Of a stretch of 64,000 bases of DNA, positions 24,301-37,700 are shown piece after piece. The number at the start of each line of letters is the position of its first letter. The first letter of the stretch is position 1. The position numbers and the translations under genes were made by a program. The stretch is from Pampus argenteus. Taxonomy: Eukaryota; Chordata; Actinopteri; Scombriformes; Stromateidae. The stretch is from assembly GCA_036937835.1 (NCBI GenBank), contig CM072866.1, positions 12,470,001 through 12,534,000 on the forward strand, in the 5' to 3' direction. A model generated the notes under the pieces. The model worked only from the letters and a program-made list of their open reading frames with translations, did no database searches and had not been told where the DNA came from.

Positions 24301-27300
24301 ATCCTGGAAATGGGGCTGGACTCCAGGCTCCGCATCATGTTGTTACAATAGGGAGCTGGGAAATAAATACAAAGCACTACTTTGAAGTTTTGACCCTCGA
24401 TTTTCTTCTATGGTGAAAAATAATTTACTTTTCCCATTGCTGTCTACCATTTCAATGTATTTTGTTGAATGAGATTATGAATTATGAAAAGACTATGTAA
24501 AATAAATCTGATAAAAAAGTTCAGTGAGATCTGAACACTTACTTGAAGAGTTGTCATAAGTGGAGACAGGGTCGCTGTCACTGTCGTTACCATGGTTTCC
24601 GAACAGGGCCTTGTAGTTGTTGTCTTCATACCAATTGAGAGACTTGATTTTGAGGCCACCTCCCTCTGGGTGTCCACAGACGATACGTGACACAGCCTGG
24701 TATATCTGGTTTGGAGAGCTTGTGGCATTTGCAGTAAGATACAGGATCTCCTTTCGCATGTCCTTCCAACTTTTCATACTGGAAAGCTGGAGGAGAGAGA
24801 CATGCAGAAATGTTGGCAAAATGATAGTTGGCCGATAGCCGTATATTAATTCAAATCTTAAAAAGGTAGGTGGTACTAACACACAACTTTCATACCTGTA
24901 CACATGCACACAAACATTCAAAGCTATTAATAATTCCACTTGAAAAACCCCTTAAGGCTTAAAGATTTGATGATGGGAACATCCAAATATATTTTTGCAA
25001 TGTTACACATGTTCTGTATTTTTTTATGTATGTTGGTCACACTCAGTGTCCAACAGTAAATGTTCAATTGTTCTATCAATAGTTTGCCAGAGTGCGTTAA
25101 AAATTACTGTGTACATGCTTTTTCCTTCAGGGGAACGTCTCATATACTGTAACTTACAGTGAGACAATTAAAAATAATATGTCTGCAACTACATATGCAC
25201 AACAGATGCGGTTTATATGAATCCTGTATGAGTGTGTGTGTGTGTGAGAGAGACACTGCAGGGTTGAAGTTACTGAAGGTTATCATCTGCACTATGACTG
25301 GTATTCTAGATATGGAAGTTAAGTGATGCACTGTGGGGTGGAGACACTTAGCACTTAGATGTCTGCCAGCCTAAGATAAATTTAACTACTATCCCCAGTT
25401 CTCTCTGTGTCTCTCTCTCTGTGCATGTGCATGTATTTGCATGTCTCTACTGGAGAGGTCAGATAACATATGACATATTGATGTGTGACTTAACATATTG
25501 TCACACTCAATATGTTATTTACATACTGTAAAAAGAAATGATGATGATGCATGTTCATGGAGCTTCCTACTTGTACGTATTCACTATGTTCAGCTGTCAA
25601 ACAATACACAGTGCTGAAGGCTTGGGGGCAGTGCAGTACCGTTGACTTGTTGCTTATCACAACACAGAATTCTTGTACCAGTGTTCCTCAAGTCCTATTA
25701 ACGGTCCTATCATAGTCCAGTATTGTTGTATCCCAAGTGTTTTGCTTTTGATGAAAACTGTGACATTTAAAGTTTGTGGTAAATTTCTTGGCATTCTGTG
25801 GCTGTGTTCATCATAACAACAAAACAAGTGAGCGCTTTGTTGTATCCCTTTTGACTCCTGAGAAACTGTTCTTGATTTCCCATCAACAGTCAAATTCAGT
25901 GTTTCATCGGGTTGAAGGGAGCACAGAATTAATTTTGATTCACTCTGGGGTTGCTACAGGTCAACAGACAAGTCACCACCAGTTCCCCAATAATGTCTCT
26001 AAACTGGTTAACTGCACATGCAATTATGTCACCAACTCGTGATGGGGAAGGAATGAAAGGAGGGCGTTTATCTTTTTAATGCAAATAAAACAAAGAAATG
26101 GTGGAAGAAGTGGAGCTTTTGTTTTCCAAGTATACACCAGAGGAGGTTTCTTGAGTTTACGGTACATTCAGGCTCTGTGTGTGAGGAATGTAGGCTGTGA
26201 AAAGGAGACCATATAAATATCAGGAGGTTAGAGGTAGGTGCCAGAAAATGAAAGACAAATAAAAAAACAGAGAAAGACAGAAAGGAAGACAAATCATATG
26301 AGGTAAGTTGCTCATATGTATGAGAGCGGTTTTAGCATAATAGGAAGTGGAAATGAGCACAGAAGGCAGAAGTGGAAGGCACGAGAATAAAGAGAGGTTA
26401 CTATCGGTCGTTCGCCTAATAGGCAAACCTCCGCAGGCTCCACAAGTACAGAGCTATTATACTGACAATTGTTACTGAGTACACACTCACTGACATAAAA
26501 ACACACAAGATCCTCACACGTCATGTATGGCAGAGCAAATAACACTGCTTTGCTAGTTCACCGCTTTATTTCCAACCAACTGTTGTATAGTCCACAGAAT
26601 TTAATTCTTATTCTGCCCTTATTTGGTCTGTCAGCAAGATATTCAACACTGTTTACCAACAAAGAGAAAGTGAGACTGAGGGAACTGTTGCATCTCAGAT
26701 CACTGACACATAAGCATGCACTCGTCGAGATCGTTCTGTTCTTGGTTGCGTTGCAGCTGAGCCCCAAACAGTCACATGCTTTCCTGTTCTCACGCATGCA
26801 AGGAACTGTGTGTGTGTGTGTGTGCACTGTGCTATATTGGTTATATATCTGGGTCTTTGTGTAGGTGTTTTTCTTGTGCGGCTGGCTGTCTTTTTTATTA
26901 AAGGTCTCAGAGTGCACACATGTGTTGCATATGTTCATGTATGCTGCAAAAACAGAGCAATGACTGGCAGAAAACTCAGCCACAGTTTCCCCCCTCTGCT
27001 CTAGTGTCAAATGCTGGCACACACGCATACCAATATCTTATAAACTAATTTGTTTTGACTACTCTGTGTGCGTGTAAGCTAGAAAGACCCTGCCTGCCAA
27101 AACTGAATAGGAGTCTGTGTCTCTCAGTGCAAATTAGCATTATTTGCCTCTGCTAAAAGCATTTTTTCAGTGACAATATGTAATTTCCCTAGACGGATGA
27201 TGCCAAAGTTAACTTGGATAACTAGGTGAGTAACACACACACCCATGCATGGACAGGCAGGGAGCAGATGAGGAACGTCCCAGAGTAACCTTGTGTGAGG

Positions 27301-30300
27301 TTACTAAAGTTCAAGTTTCCATTCCGTGAATTAATTGTTAACATCGAAATAAAGCATTTTAACTACATCTACGTTATGACCCAAATACTTTCAGTGGAAT
27401 TAGTTTGTCTTAAGGTTACTTGAGTCCACTGCTGCTCTCTCTGATAATGTAAACCTGTTCAAAACCAAACATTGATGTAAAGCCTTAGAATGAATTAGTT
27501 AAATATGAAGTTAAATATAGTTTAACTTCGATTATGTTAAATTGACATATGTTTGTATTATGTCCACATGAGCTCTAAAGGTGTAAGAGATTCTAAATGA
27601 TCTTCTGTCCAGATACCAGGTTGTGGATTTCTCCACAATGATAGTGATCAGGTTTTGGAGAAGAGGTTACTAAAGTTTATTCACTGCTCCTTACCTCAGA
27701 CTTTACTTGGCAACAGCTTAAGCTACTTAAGCCAACAATGCAAAGAAGATAGATGTCACTAATGTTTCCAGGAGGCATGTTGATTCAAATTAGAATAAAT
27801 GACTTCACCAATCATAATGAAGCAAGTGGTACAAGTTGCTACAATAGCCTGGTAATGTGTGGGAATCCAGGTTATTGGAGTTCAAATCTCTGCATGCCTC
27901 TACCTGAGCTAAATGAAAATAATGACTTACAAAAAGAAAACAAGGTTAAGCAGACTACTGCAAACAATTCTGATTTAACAACAATGTATGCGAGTTGACT
28001 GTTGAGCATTCTTAATGAGCATTAATTGAGAAATTGCTAAAGGATATTCAAAGGATATGAAAATTATGTATTATACTAGGAAATCCTGGTTGATAGTTTA
28101 TTTGTCTACTATACCAGGCTGAAGCTCACACCTCGTGCTTTAGCATGCAACAAGGTAGCAAGGTAGCTTAGAGCAAACAGTATGCAGAATGAATAAATGT
28201 CAACATTTCTGTTTCCGATAACAAAATTGCAAGCTTACTAAGCTTAGCCCATAATACTTTTTGCCATCCAACAGTGATAAACCCAGGCTGCAGATGATTA
28301 CTGGTTAGACAGCAGAGCTTACATGAGTGAAGCTCTCCATTCTGCCAGCATTATATCTCATCTACCGACTGGCTAAGCAAACCCATATAATCTGCTACAA
28401 AGTAAATACCACACACCAAAAAAAGAAATAATTTCATTGGTGGCCATCAGTTAGAAACAAAATAAGTGGTGATTACTGTAAATACGTAGATGCTCTTTCA
28501 GTAAATGTGTCACCGTTTGTTAAAATGTTATATCTGAAGTGCAGCCTAAGATAAGCACGAGCTCTATACATTATTTAAAAAAAATGTTGAGAACGAGTTG
28601 GTTCAGACACAAACGAAAACACAGTGAAACCTGGGAGGAAGCTGTGCAAGAGTGGTTTAAGATGACACGCATCCACTTTTGTCTTTTACATTCTTCATGA
28701 GTTCATGTGTGTTAATCATTGCCCTCTCACTCAGTGCCAAACAAAAAAGCTTGGTATGGTGGAAAGGAGAAAAAAGGATTGCTGATGGTTACAACATTAG
28801 TTGTTAGGGACACAAGAAAAAGCAAGCTCATTGATATTCTTAAAGCTGATTGGATGGGAAACGCTATCACATTCATAAACACATGCATCCACACTTTTAC
28901 ATACAGCTGTTATGTTATGCCAAAACAGCAGAGCAGTGGCCTGAGAGAAAGGGGGTTGTGTGTGTGTGTTTGCACCACTGACTCCTGCTGCTCTCTTGCT
29001 GTGTGTGTTCTACTCATGTGTGCGTGCCTGTGCAAAGACAGTGCACCTGGATATTGGCTGAATAAGACACCACTGCTGCTACTTAAACAACAGAAATTTC
29101 ACACAGTCTATTTATTGAACAGTAGTTTTAAAAAAAAACAGGGAACTGGATCCCTAGAAAAATCGTGCACCGTGTCATTGTGGTGCAACAAAGATAAATA
29201 GGCCTTCAGTTGAATGTTAAGAAACAAGAGCATTTTGCCACATAACAGCCGGCAGACCTTGAGGATGACCAGTATTTGGTCGATATGTGCCTTGATTTTA
29301 ATCATGCAACAATGTCATTAGGTGCTTTTTTCAATCTATTTCTACATTTATTTTTTTTCTTGATAGAAACTGATTTTATTCACAAACATTACTACTGAGG
29401 ACTGAACTTTGGAAACAAACACATCAGTAGTCCTGTTTGCACTTGAATCAACATGTGTAGGCTGTGCGTATTGTGTGTATCTACCTCCACGGCCAACGCT
29501 CCCAGACTCTCCAGAAGATTGTCAGTTGCAGCTGAGACTTCCTGAACGACTTTGGGGTCCGACTTCACATCCTTCTGTTAGAGACAGGGAATCATTACAA
29601 TTTTGCAGATAGTTTACACTGCTTACTTTGTTTGAAAAAATAAAACATCTTGATAGAAGCCATACAGTAGTGAAAGTGAATTAATATGCATGTAAGGGAC
29701 AAAGGAGTGCTTCCTTTGTCCCTTACATGCATATTAATTCACAATAATGGGCTTATAAAAAGACCCTCACTATATGAAAACATTCTCTAATTCAGAAAAA
29801 AGAAAATAAAAATGTAACCTGTGTTTCAATTTATGTGGTTTATTTGTGACAGTTATGTTATGTATCTTGATTATATTATAGGGCCAAAGGTGAGGCAAGA
29901 GGTGAGCCGAGAAAGAACAACAGGCCAGTGTGGCTTTGACCTCAGATGTTCCTGTCTGTCAAACTGCTGTGTGTGTGAGAGTTTGTGTGTTTTTGTCCGT
30001 CACACTATGCTGTCAGCTGCTGAAATGTCCGACACTTGATAAAGCACATGTGTTGCTGAAGACAGAATAGCTGTCGAGGAGGAGAAAAAGATACCTTAGC
30101 TTTCTAGTATGTTCACTCTCATTTTCTCACTCTTCTGTCGCGTTTTCTCTTTTACTAATGATTTCTCTGCCTTTCTCATACATACACAGACACCCACACA
30201 TAGGCTAAATAATGGGAGTAAGTTGAGTTATACAAGAGTTCTTGACCTCTCGTTTTACACCATTTTGTTACTTCTGGAAAGAAATGTTCCACTACTGCGT

Positions 30301-31748
30301 TCAGGTTTGGAAACCGTACACATGATTTTACTGTTTTTAACAATGTTATCCCGTTTCCCTTGATAGTTCATCTAAACAGAGGCACTGTAAAATGTTTTGT
30401 TCACCTCTTGCTATCCTTCACCATTATGACTCACATCTGGATCATGGGTTTTATGGGAAGAGAGCAGGCTTATTGGGAAATCAAGGGCAGAGGTAAATGA
30501 CACTACAATGTAATTTCTGGTTAAAACAGGGAGTCAGAGTGGTTAATCCAAGGAAGTTACAAAATGTCTGTTCTATATACTAACCCGAACAGGTTTGAGG
30601 AAGTCCAAGTTTGAAAGGAAGTGGCTTTGGGCATTGTCCAGCCAGTCACTGGAGGACTTGCAGATAATTTCTTGCGTCAGACGGGAGACATTGCTGTCGG
30701 CGATATGGACAAACTCTTCCAGGGGTGTAGTATTACAGAGGTCTCTAAGATGGAAGCCGAAACCTTTAGTCAGCACCTGGACAAAGAAAAAGGCATAGTT
30801 GAGTTAGTTGAGTTCAATAAATTATTGTCTTGCTACTAAAACAACAGACAACAAACTAGTCTTGATGAAATTCTGTAAAATGATGTAAAATGCAATATTT
30901 ACATCAATATTATTTCTATTATCTCTTATTAAAAATCGTCAGAAGCAGCATGAGGAAGTACAAGAAGAATATTTTGACATAATGCTTGGGTCACTTTTCC
31001 CTTTTAAGTAATGCTGCATAAATATGTGGTCAGTAACAGTGTTTGCATCAGCCCAAAAGTAACATTACTTAAACCTGACCATGAGAACAAACAACGATGC
31101 TGGCGAAAGATATCACTGAGCAACTCTGACGCAAAGAAATGTTATGAATGTTAGTTCAAACACAACAAACAAATATTAGGAAGAGGAACCACAGCTGTGT
31201 CAATGGAGGTGGAGTAGAAATGTCTTTTCTGAGGCATCAGAGCATTCAAGGACTGGACAGAGGCTTTGTTTCCTCAGACAGAGTCTTGACCAATCTGTGT
31301 TATGCCATCATGTCTGTCAAACTACATACTGTACAGGCACGCACACACACAGTTCTTAATCCTTGCATTGAAAAAAAACATCAGGACTTACAAAGAGATA
31401 AGAGAGAGTTTGGAGGATTGGGAATCATACTAATAACCCAAAAGTAAAATTCAAAACACATTTTTCCTTTGAGAGAAGCCCATCTATTTCTGTGTTTGCG
31501 TAATTATACCCTTAATTTTAACTCCTCTCCTTAAATAATGTTCCTAATGCCATTTCATGAGTAATGGATACTCAACCTCTCTGATCAATAGACAGAGTGA
31601 GAGAGATCGGTGGAACAGAATCAGGTCGTGTAACGTGAATTTGTCTTTGAGCCCGTCTCTGCACGTGAGGAGAAATGGGAGGTGGAGGGAAGAGGAACAG
31701 GCATGTGACTCCGGCCCACCAACCACAAAGCAGAGAGGATGTGAGGAA

Positions 31749-31790
<42 letters not shown>

Positions 31791-34700
31791 ATGCGTGTAT
31801 GTGCAAGATGTTGTGAAATAGATCATCCCATAGCTAAAAACCAAACTGATGCACAGTAACGGTTAAGAAATGAGAGTAAAGGAGATAACAATAACTCAGG
31901 TTATAAGGAGACTTCAGTGATAAATATGAAAATGGGAGAAGGGAGACAAAAAAAAGGAATCAATTTTGGCGTTGAAAAGATTAAATTAGATTTTGTTTTT
32001 GTGGGAGTAAAATTTAAGGAAAAGACAGATGGGGAAGATGGCTTTTAGTGCCCAACAGTCTCTGCACCCAACTACCCCCACCCACAGTGATTTTTCTGCC
32101 GGGTATTAAGGGCTTAGCTGTGCCACAACAGAATCCTGCGGCCCGACAGACACTGTCAAGCCAAGGTCACTAGATTTTATGCACGGGCACTGTGGCCAGG
32201 ACTAAACAAAGAGAAAAGGCTATATACCGTATTACACTGTACATGCTGTCTAGTTCGATATTGCTAATGCCAACAGTTGATAGTATTATAGTATGTTGTG
32301 GCATATAACATGTCACAATATTATTTGGTTTAATTGTTTTAATTTAATCATTTTACTATTTTTTTATTTATAAATCAACAGATTAATAAAGGGAAAATGT
32401 GAAATATTTTTTTAAGTATGTATGGTCAAACTTTATAACGTGTATTTAAGAAGATGATTTCAGCTTTAAAACTTACAGTATATTTAATTATAATACTTTA
32501 CCTTCTCCAAATTGACGTCAGCCTCCACTATCTGCTTCAGCGCGTGATGAGGAAGGGAGGCGTTGTGGTGCAGGAAGTGAGAAAGCGTCTCATTGTCTCT
32601 TAGAAAGTCTTTCAGCTTGAAACCTAGGCATGAAACATGGAACATTAAGTCAACCAACTATGACAACCCCCTTTTGAAAAAAGGAGTCTTTTACTTGATA
32701 TTGAAACCAGGATATGCAGTTAGGTTCCCTGTGTGATATAAAATTCCATGAGTTCTGCACTACGGTTGAGATGCAAACCATCAAAAGTGTGTTACAAATT
32801 ATAAAATATACCCTGCCATGATAACTCAAGAACTATGTAAACATCAGTAATTAGTAGACTCAAACTCAGAACACAAAAATGTATCACTGAATTAAATTTA
32901 TTTATTTGAAAGTCAATAACTTCACAAACACAGAAAGTCTTCTTTGCTCTCTGAGAGCTTCTGAACTTTTGCTGCATTCCAAACAAGTCATTTATGAAAC
33001 TGGCGTGAGTCAGCTCTGTGGTTGCACGCACACACGCACACACACACGCACACAGAGTTTTGCACTCAGCCGGGGTTACTACAGGGCGTTCCACTTTGGT
33101 CCAGATACTGCTTAAAAGTATTTCTCTCCCTTTCCTTCTCTCGCCCTCTTCCTTCCTAACCTAGCTCCTGCAGCCCACAGGCTGCCAGTGTACAGCTGAC
33201 TCTTATTTTGGTTAATAACAGAGCTGTCTAACTGTTGCATAACTGCATGCTTTTATGTTTGTGTGACTTGATACATCAAACCAAGCTGATTATTTCTTAT
33301 CCTAAAAAGGTTTATGTGCTCTTTTACTGTCCTGGATTATGAAAATGAATACATTTTACTAAGAAAGACTGCTCTATCACTGCTTGGGTCTTCTTTATTC
33401 TATTCTACTCTGCCCTCCCATAGTCTTTTCTAATGAATAATGGCAAATGATGTTAGCCTTTCCCCTCTCTCTTCTTCCTTTACCTTCCCCGTTCCCCTTT
33501 TCTCTGTCTCTTATAGTTATCAGATGACAGACACGCACACATAGAAACAGGAAACACTTTGCTGACACTTAGCTGAATGTCCATTGGGAGGAAGTGAAAG
33601 AGAACTGTTTGTTTCTGTGTGTGTTGGGGGTCATATGTAGCTCTCTTTTACTGCCTCCACAGTTGAGCACCAGACTGTGGGATATTTCTGAGTTTGAGGT
33701 GTGAGACTGACACATACACCCCTACCTTTCCATGGGCCTCTGTGCATCTATGTTTAATTGGTTTGTGTGCTGTGTCTGTGTGTGTGACTTCATGTCTCAG
33801 GGGTGAACATCTAGGGAGTGCAAATAAGGTCTAATCAGTGTCCCAGTAGGAAATCACAGCTCCCATGGTGCGCTGAATTCAAAGGTCCTTGAGGACAGAC
33901 CAGACTGGATAATTCAACTTCATCAAAATGGAAAGTCTAGCAGTTGTATAGTCAGCAAAAGTGCGTGCGTGTAGTTCATTTCCTTCTTTTATCTTATCTC
34001 TGTGTTTGTCTTCATTTGCACTGCCTAAGTGGTTTAAATACCAGGAGTTATCAGGATCAGCAAAGTTTTTAGAAGTAAGACAATGTAAAAAGTTACTGAC
34101 CTTATCTGTGTTTGTATGTTGAAGCCAGCTGACTACAAGGGCAAGCCCTGCACTAACATTTACAAGTCTGCACATGTTTCTGGTGGTGCTTTTTTCAAAT
34201 TAAACGACAATTACATACACGCCTTAGCAATCAGTCTCATCACTGGTCAAACTTGTCCATAAACAGAATAGGATGACTGTGGAATCACATATTCCTAAAT
34301 TCCTGAACAATTAAGTCACATCTTTACAGTCAGATCATGTAAAAATGACTCTGTCGGCAGTGAAATTACTATAGTTATCTCTAATCTATTCATCTATTTG
34401 GTGTTCTAAGAAATGTTTTATGGCCCTCTTGTTTTTTTTAATGTTCAAATGTCTGTTGATCTTCTTTTTGTGTATCTATCCCCTATGTCATTCTGTACTA
34501 TGTATCAGATAAAATTGAAATGCATTAGACATGACCTTCAAAGACACATTTATATCCTCTTTACAATTAACATGTAATGACCAGATAGTAGATAAATCGG
34601 ATGATCTGTTACAGTGCTCTACTGTATACTGCTAAACACGATGGTCAGAAAAGACACACGAACATCACACGATACACGATCAAACAAAGGTGTGAAAGTT

Positions 34701-37700
34701 TAGGAATATTAACAATTACAAATGAAATTTTTTTTTCTTTTAAACTCATCTTATTTGTAATCACTCTGCTTTTTCCAGGTCATGTTATGCTTTGTAGAAC
34801 CACTGCATAATGTATTGTATCTCTGGGCTAACAGAGAAGACAGTAACCAAAACAACAAAAACCTAAAACCTTGATTGTTCTGCTTTGTTGCCTTATTTCT
34901 GGTGGTAGGCTATGCTCAATACACCCTTACATTAGGGTCTGATGTGAAACCAAGCTCATATCACTTTATTTATAGAAACTATGTGTATGAGAGAAATATT
35001 GTGGTAGCAAAGCAGTGAACAAACACAAGCACCAGTCTAATTAGACTCCTCACTTTATGATAGTAATTAACTGACATCAGTAGTTATGTCACTCCTGCCC
35101 TCTATCCTGTTATACCCTTCCTTGTGTAATTAATCTCCATTTTCAATCTTTCAAATTCGGTACATGTTTTACATTTTCTTTTTGTCCAGGTTGCTTTTGG
35201 TTACATGGTTGTATTAAAAAAAAATTTTTCAATGAGCAAAGTTAATGTGTTTGTGTGACTTCTATTCCAGTTAATAAGTGCAGAGACTTTCATATGTTCA
35301 GGTTGCTTTGACCTAGTCAGCACAGCAGAGTCATCAACACAATGTTATTTTAGAAAGATGACCTTTCTCTGCTCCACAGCAGCAAAGTCAACATGTTCTG
35401 AAAACTGATGAAAAAGATTGCAAAACTGCATGCATTTTATCAGTGGTAGACAACATCCGGGACCTGTCCTCGTAGACAGGAAGCAGCAACATTCCAATCC
35501 AGACTACTTTGCATTTTAATAGCAGATCAGTGCCTTCATTGTACAATTACTGTCAGGATAGTGCACAACTTGTTGTCTTTCCTGTCCTGTACCAACAGCA
35601 GCACGCAATAACTGAGGCAACGAAGTACAACATCCACTGGCTTTTGGGAGATGGACCCACCACGACTGGCAGGCAGAGATAAGGAAGCGACAAGTTACAC
35701 TCCCAACACTGCTCTAAAAACAGTTACATCAGCTGATACTGAAAAGTGACTGTGGCAAATAATTTTATCATGTTTTTATTATGTCACTCATTATTTTTTG
35801 TTATTTTATGGATCTGCAATGAATAAAGATTCATTCAGTGCTGGGTGGGTACGAGGGTATATGGTTGTAGACAAACAAATACAACAAAAAACAAGCAGAT
35901 AATCAAAGATATATCCTTACCAGCAGTGTTTTTCTGTAGCTTCCTGAGGGCCCTCAGCAGTCCATTGTAGCCATCATAGCTCTTATCATTTTGAGCATAT
36001 AGGAGGATCTTCTTGGCATCAATGAACAGACGAGAGATTCTGATTATGTTCCCAGGGACAAGAAAGAGACAATTAGAGAGATGTTTCACACATCCAGAGA
36101 ATTTAAAGCCTGAGAGTATCTCTTCTCAGTTTTCGTAAAAGAATACATTTTGTGAATGTACCAAAATGATTATATTGATAAAGAAATTAAAGGAATTAAT
36201 ACAGAACTGTAGCTAACTCATTTTTCTTTGCAATAAGTGAATAGTTGGAATCAATCAAAGCAGTGGATTGATTGAACTATGAATCAGCAAGAAGGTCACG
36301 TTACTCACATAGAATCATTGAAGTTTCCCACCACCCCAGGACTTTCTCCAGGGGTAGGATTGCGGAAGCAGGGGTTGTTGGCGTTACAGATGATTCCTTG
36401 TACCCAGGGCAGGGTGCCCGCTGAGGGCATAGCCTTGTTAGGGAAATGGCCTGAAAAGATATGCATTAATATTGGAATGATATCAGTAAAAAAGACAGAC
36501 ATAATGCTTCATACTGCCTCATTGAACAATATTGATAAGAGGCATCAGTCATTCTTGCAAATCAGGTGAATCTTCCATTTTAAGAGCCTTGCCTCACTAA
36601 CTAGACCTCCTGTTATTCTACTCTATTCTCTGCGCCAAACAAACCTAAACTCTCATCTGAACTGTTTTAACAGTGAAGAGACCCGTTGATTAAACCATTG
36701 TAGGTGTTGATCCAATAACCATCCTTGGACAGTGTAGAACAAACTTGTTAAAGACCAACAAAAAGAAATCAAGTCAAAACATGTAAAAATATTTCCAAAG
36801 AACTGGGGACTATCCTATAGATTTTAACCCACACACAGACTTTAACCGTTGTCACCACTACCTTTGGAGTAAGATTTAAAAAGCGCTGACTTTATCCTTA
36901 TAATTGATTGGATCAGCCAACCAACTGCTGCTACTGCTGCAGTTTACTGAAGTTAACTAACAATTATCCTGAAATGATAAGTTTTCAAGGCAAGAAGGGG
37001 GTCAGGGAGTCTGGAGTTCACTGGGTGAACTGTACACAGGCTGACTGGGAATAAACTGTCATTTGTCTTTAGTGCTTTTGTTTCAATTGGAGGAACTGGT
37101 TTGGTGGTCAAATCACATGCAAGTTTATGATCACAAATGATGTACAAGATAAAACTATCCCGAGTTTTCTATTAATTAAGCTGCCTGTAAGATGAATAAA
37201 TAATTATTTTTTAACTTTAAATATCCCTTTAGTTCTTTAGTTTAATTTTGTTAATTCTGTTGCAGGTGTCTAACAAGTGAAAAACCTACATTTAAAAATG
37301 CTGATAGGATATTTTGCGCTTGCGTTATGTTATTAAGATGAAATGTGGTCTGAGTTGTGAAACGAGCTCTGCTGACGAATGACCTTGTAATTCCCTGAGG
37401 GTCCTATCACTTGTTCACATAGTGCAAGCAAATATTGACAAATCCGATAGATTCATGTAAACCTTGGACAACTAACACGTTGTTCTTACTAAGAAGTCCA
37501 AAGAGACAAACACTTCCACTAACACTTCACTTCTTGTGTTTTCTTGTGTGCAGTATTATTATTTTTAAATTTTAAATGTAGTTTGCATTGTCTGTTAAAA
37601 TTAAAAAAAGGAAAATAGACAAACAGTCAATATATTATATATATCCTTTCAAACATGATGAAAGAAAAGGAAGGTTATTGTTTTTTTTTCTGATTATTTT

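Larger units (their letters stand above)
24787..29484. other. abca1 intron 8 (4.7 kb), candidate enhancer
   Basis: No exon recognised. It holds the five DR4-like motifs between 26395 and 27884, and short GT/CA runs at about 25234-25246 and 26808-26824. Open frames in it (for example at 28719-29201) have low-complexity composition and no protein resemblance. Confidence 0.5.

Noticed and set aside
28719..29201. 160-codon plus-strand open frame
   Set aside because: It lies in abca1 intron 8, contains GT-repeat translation (VCVCV) and resembles no protein family.
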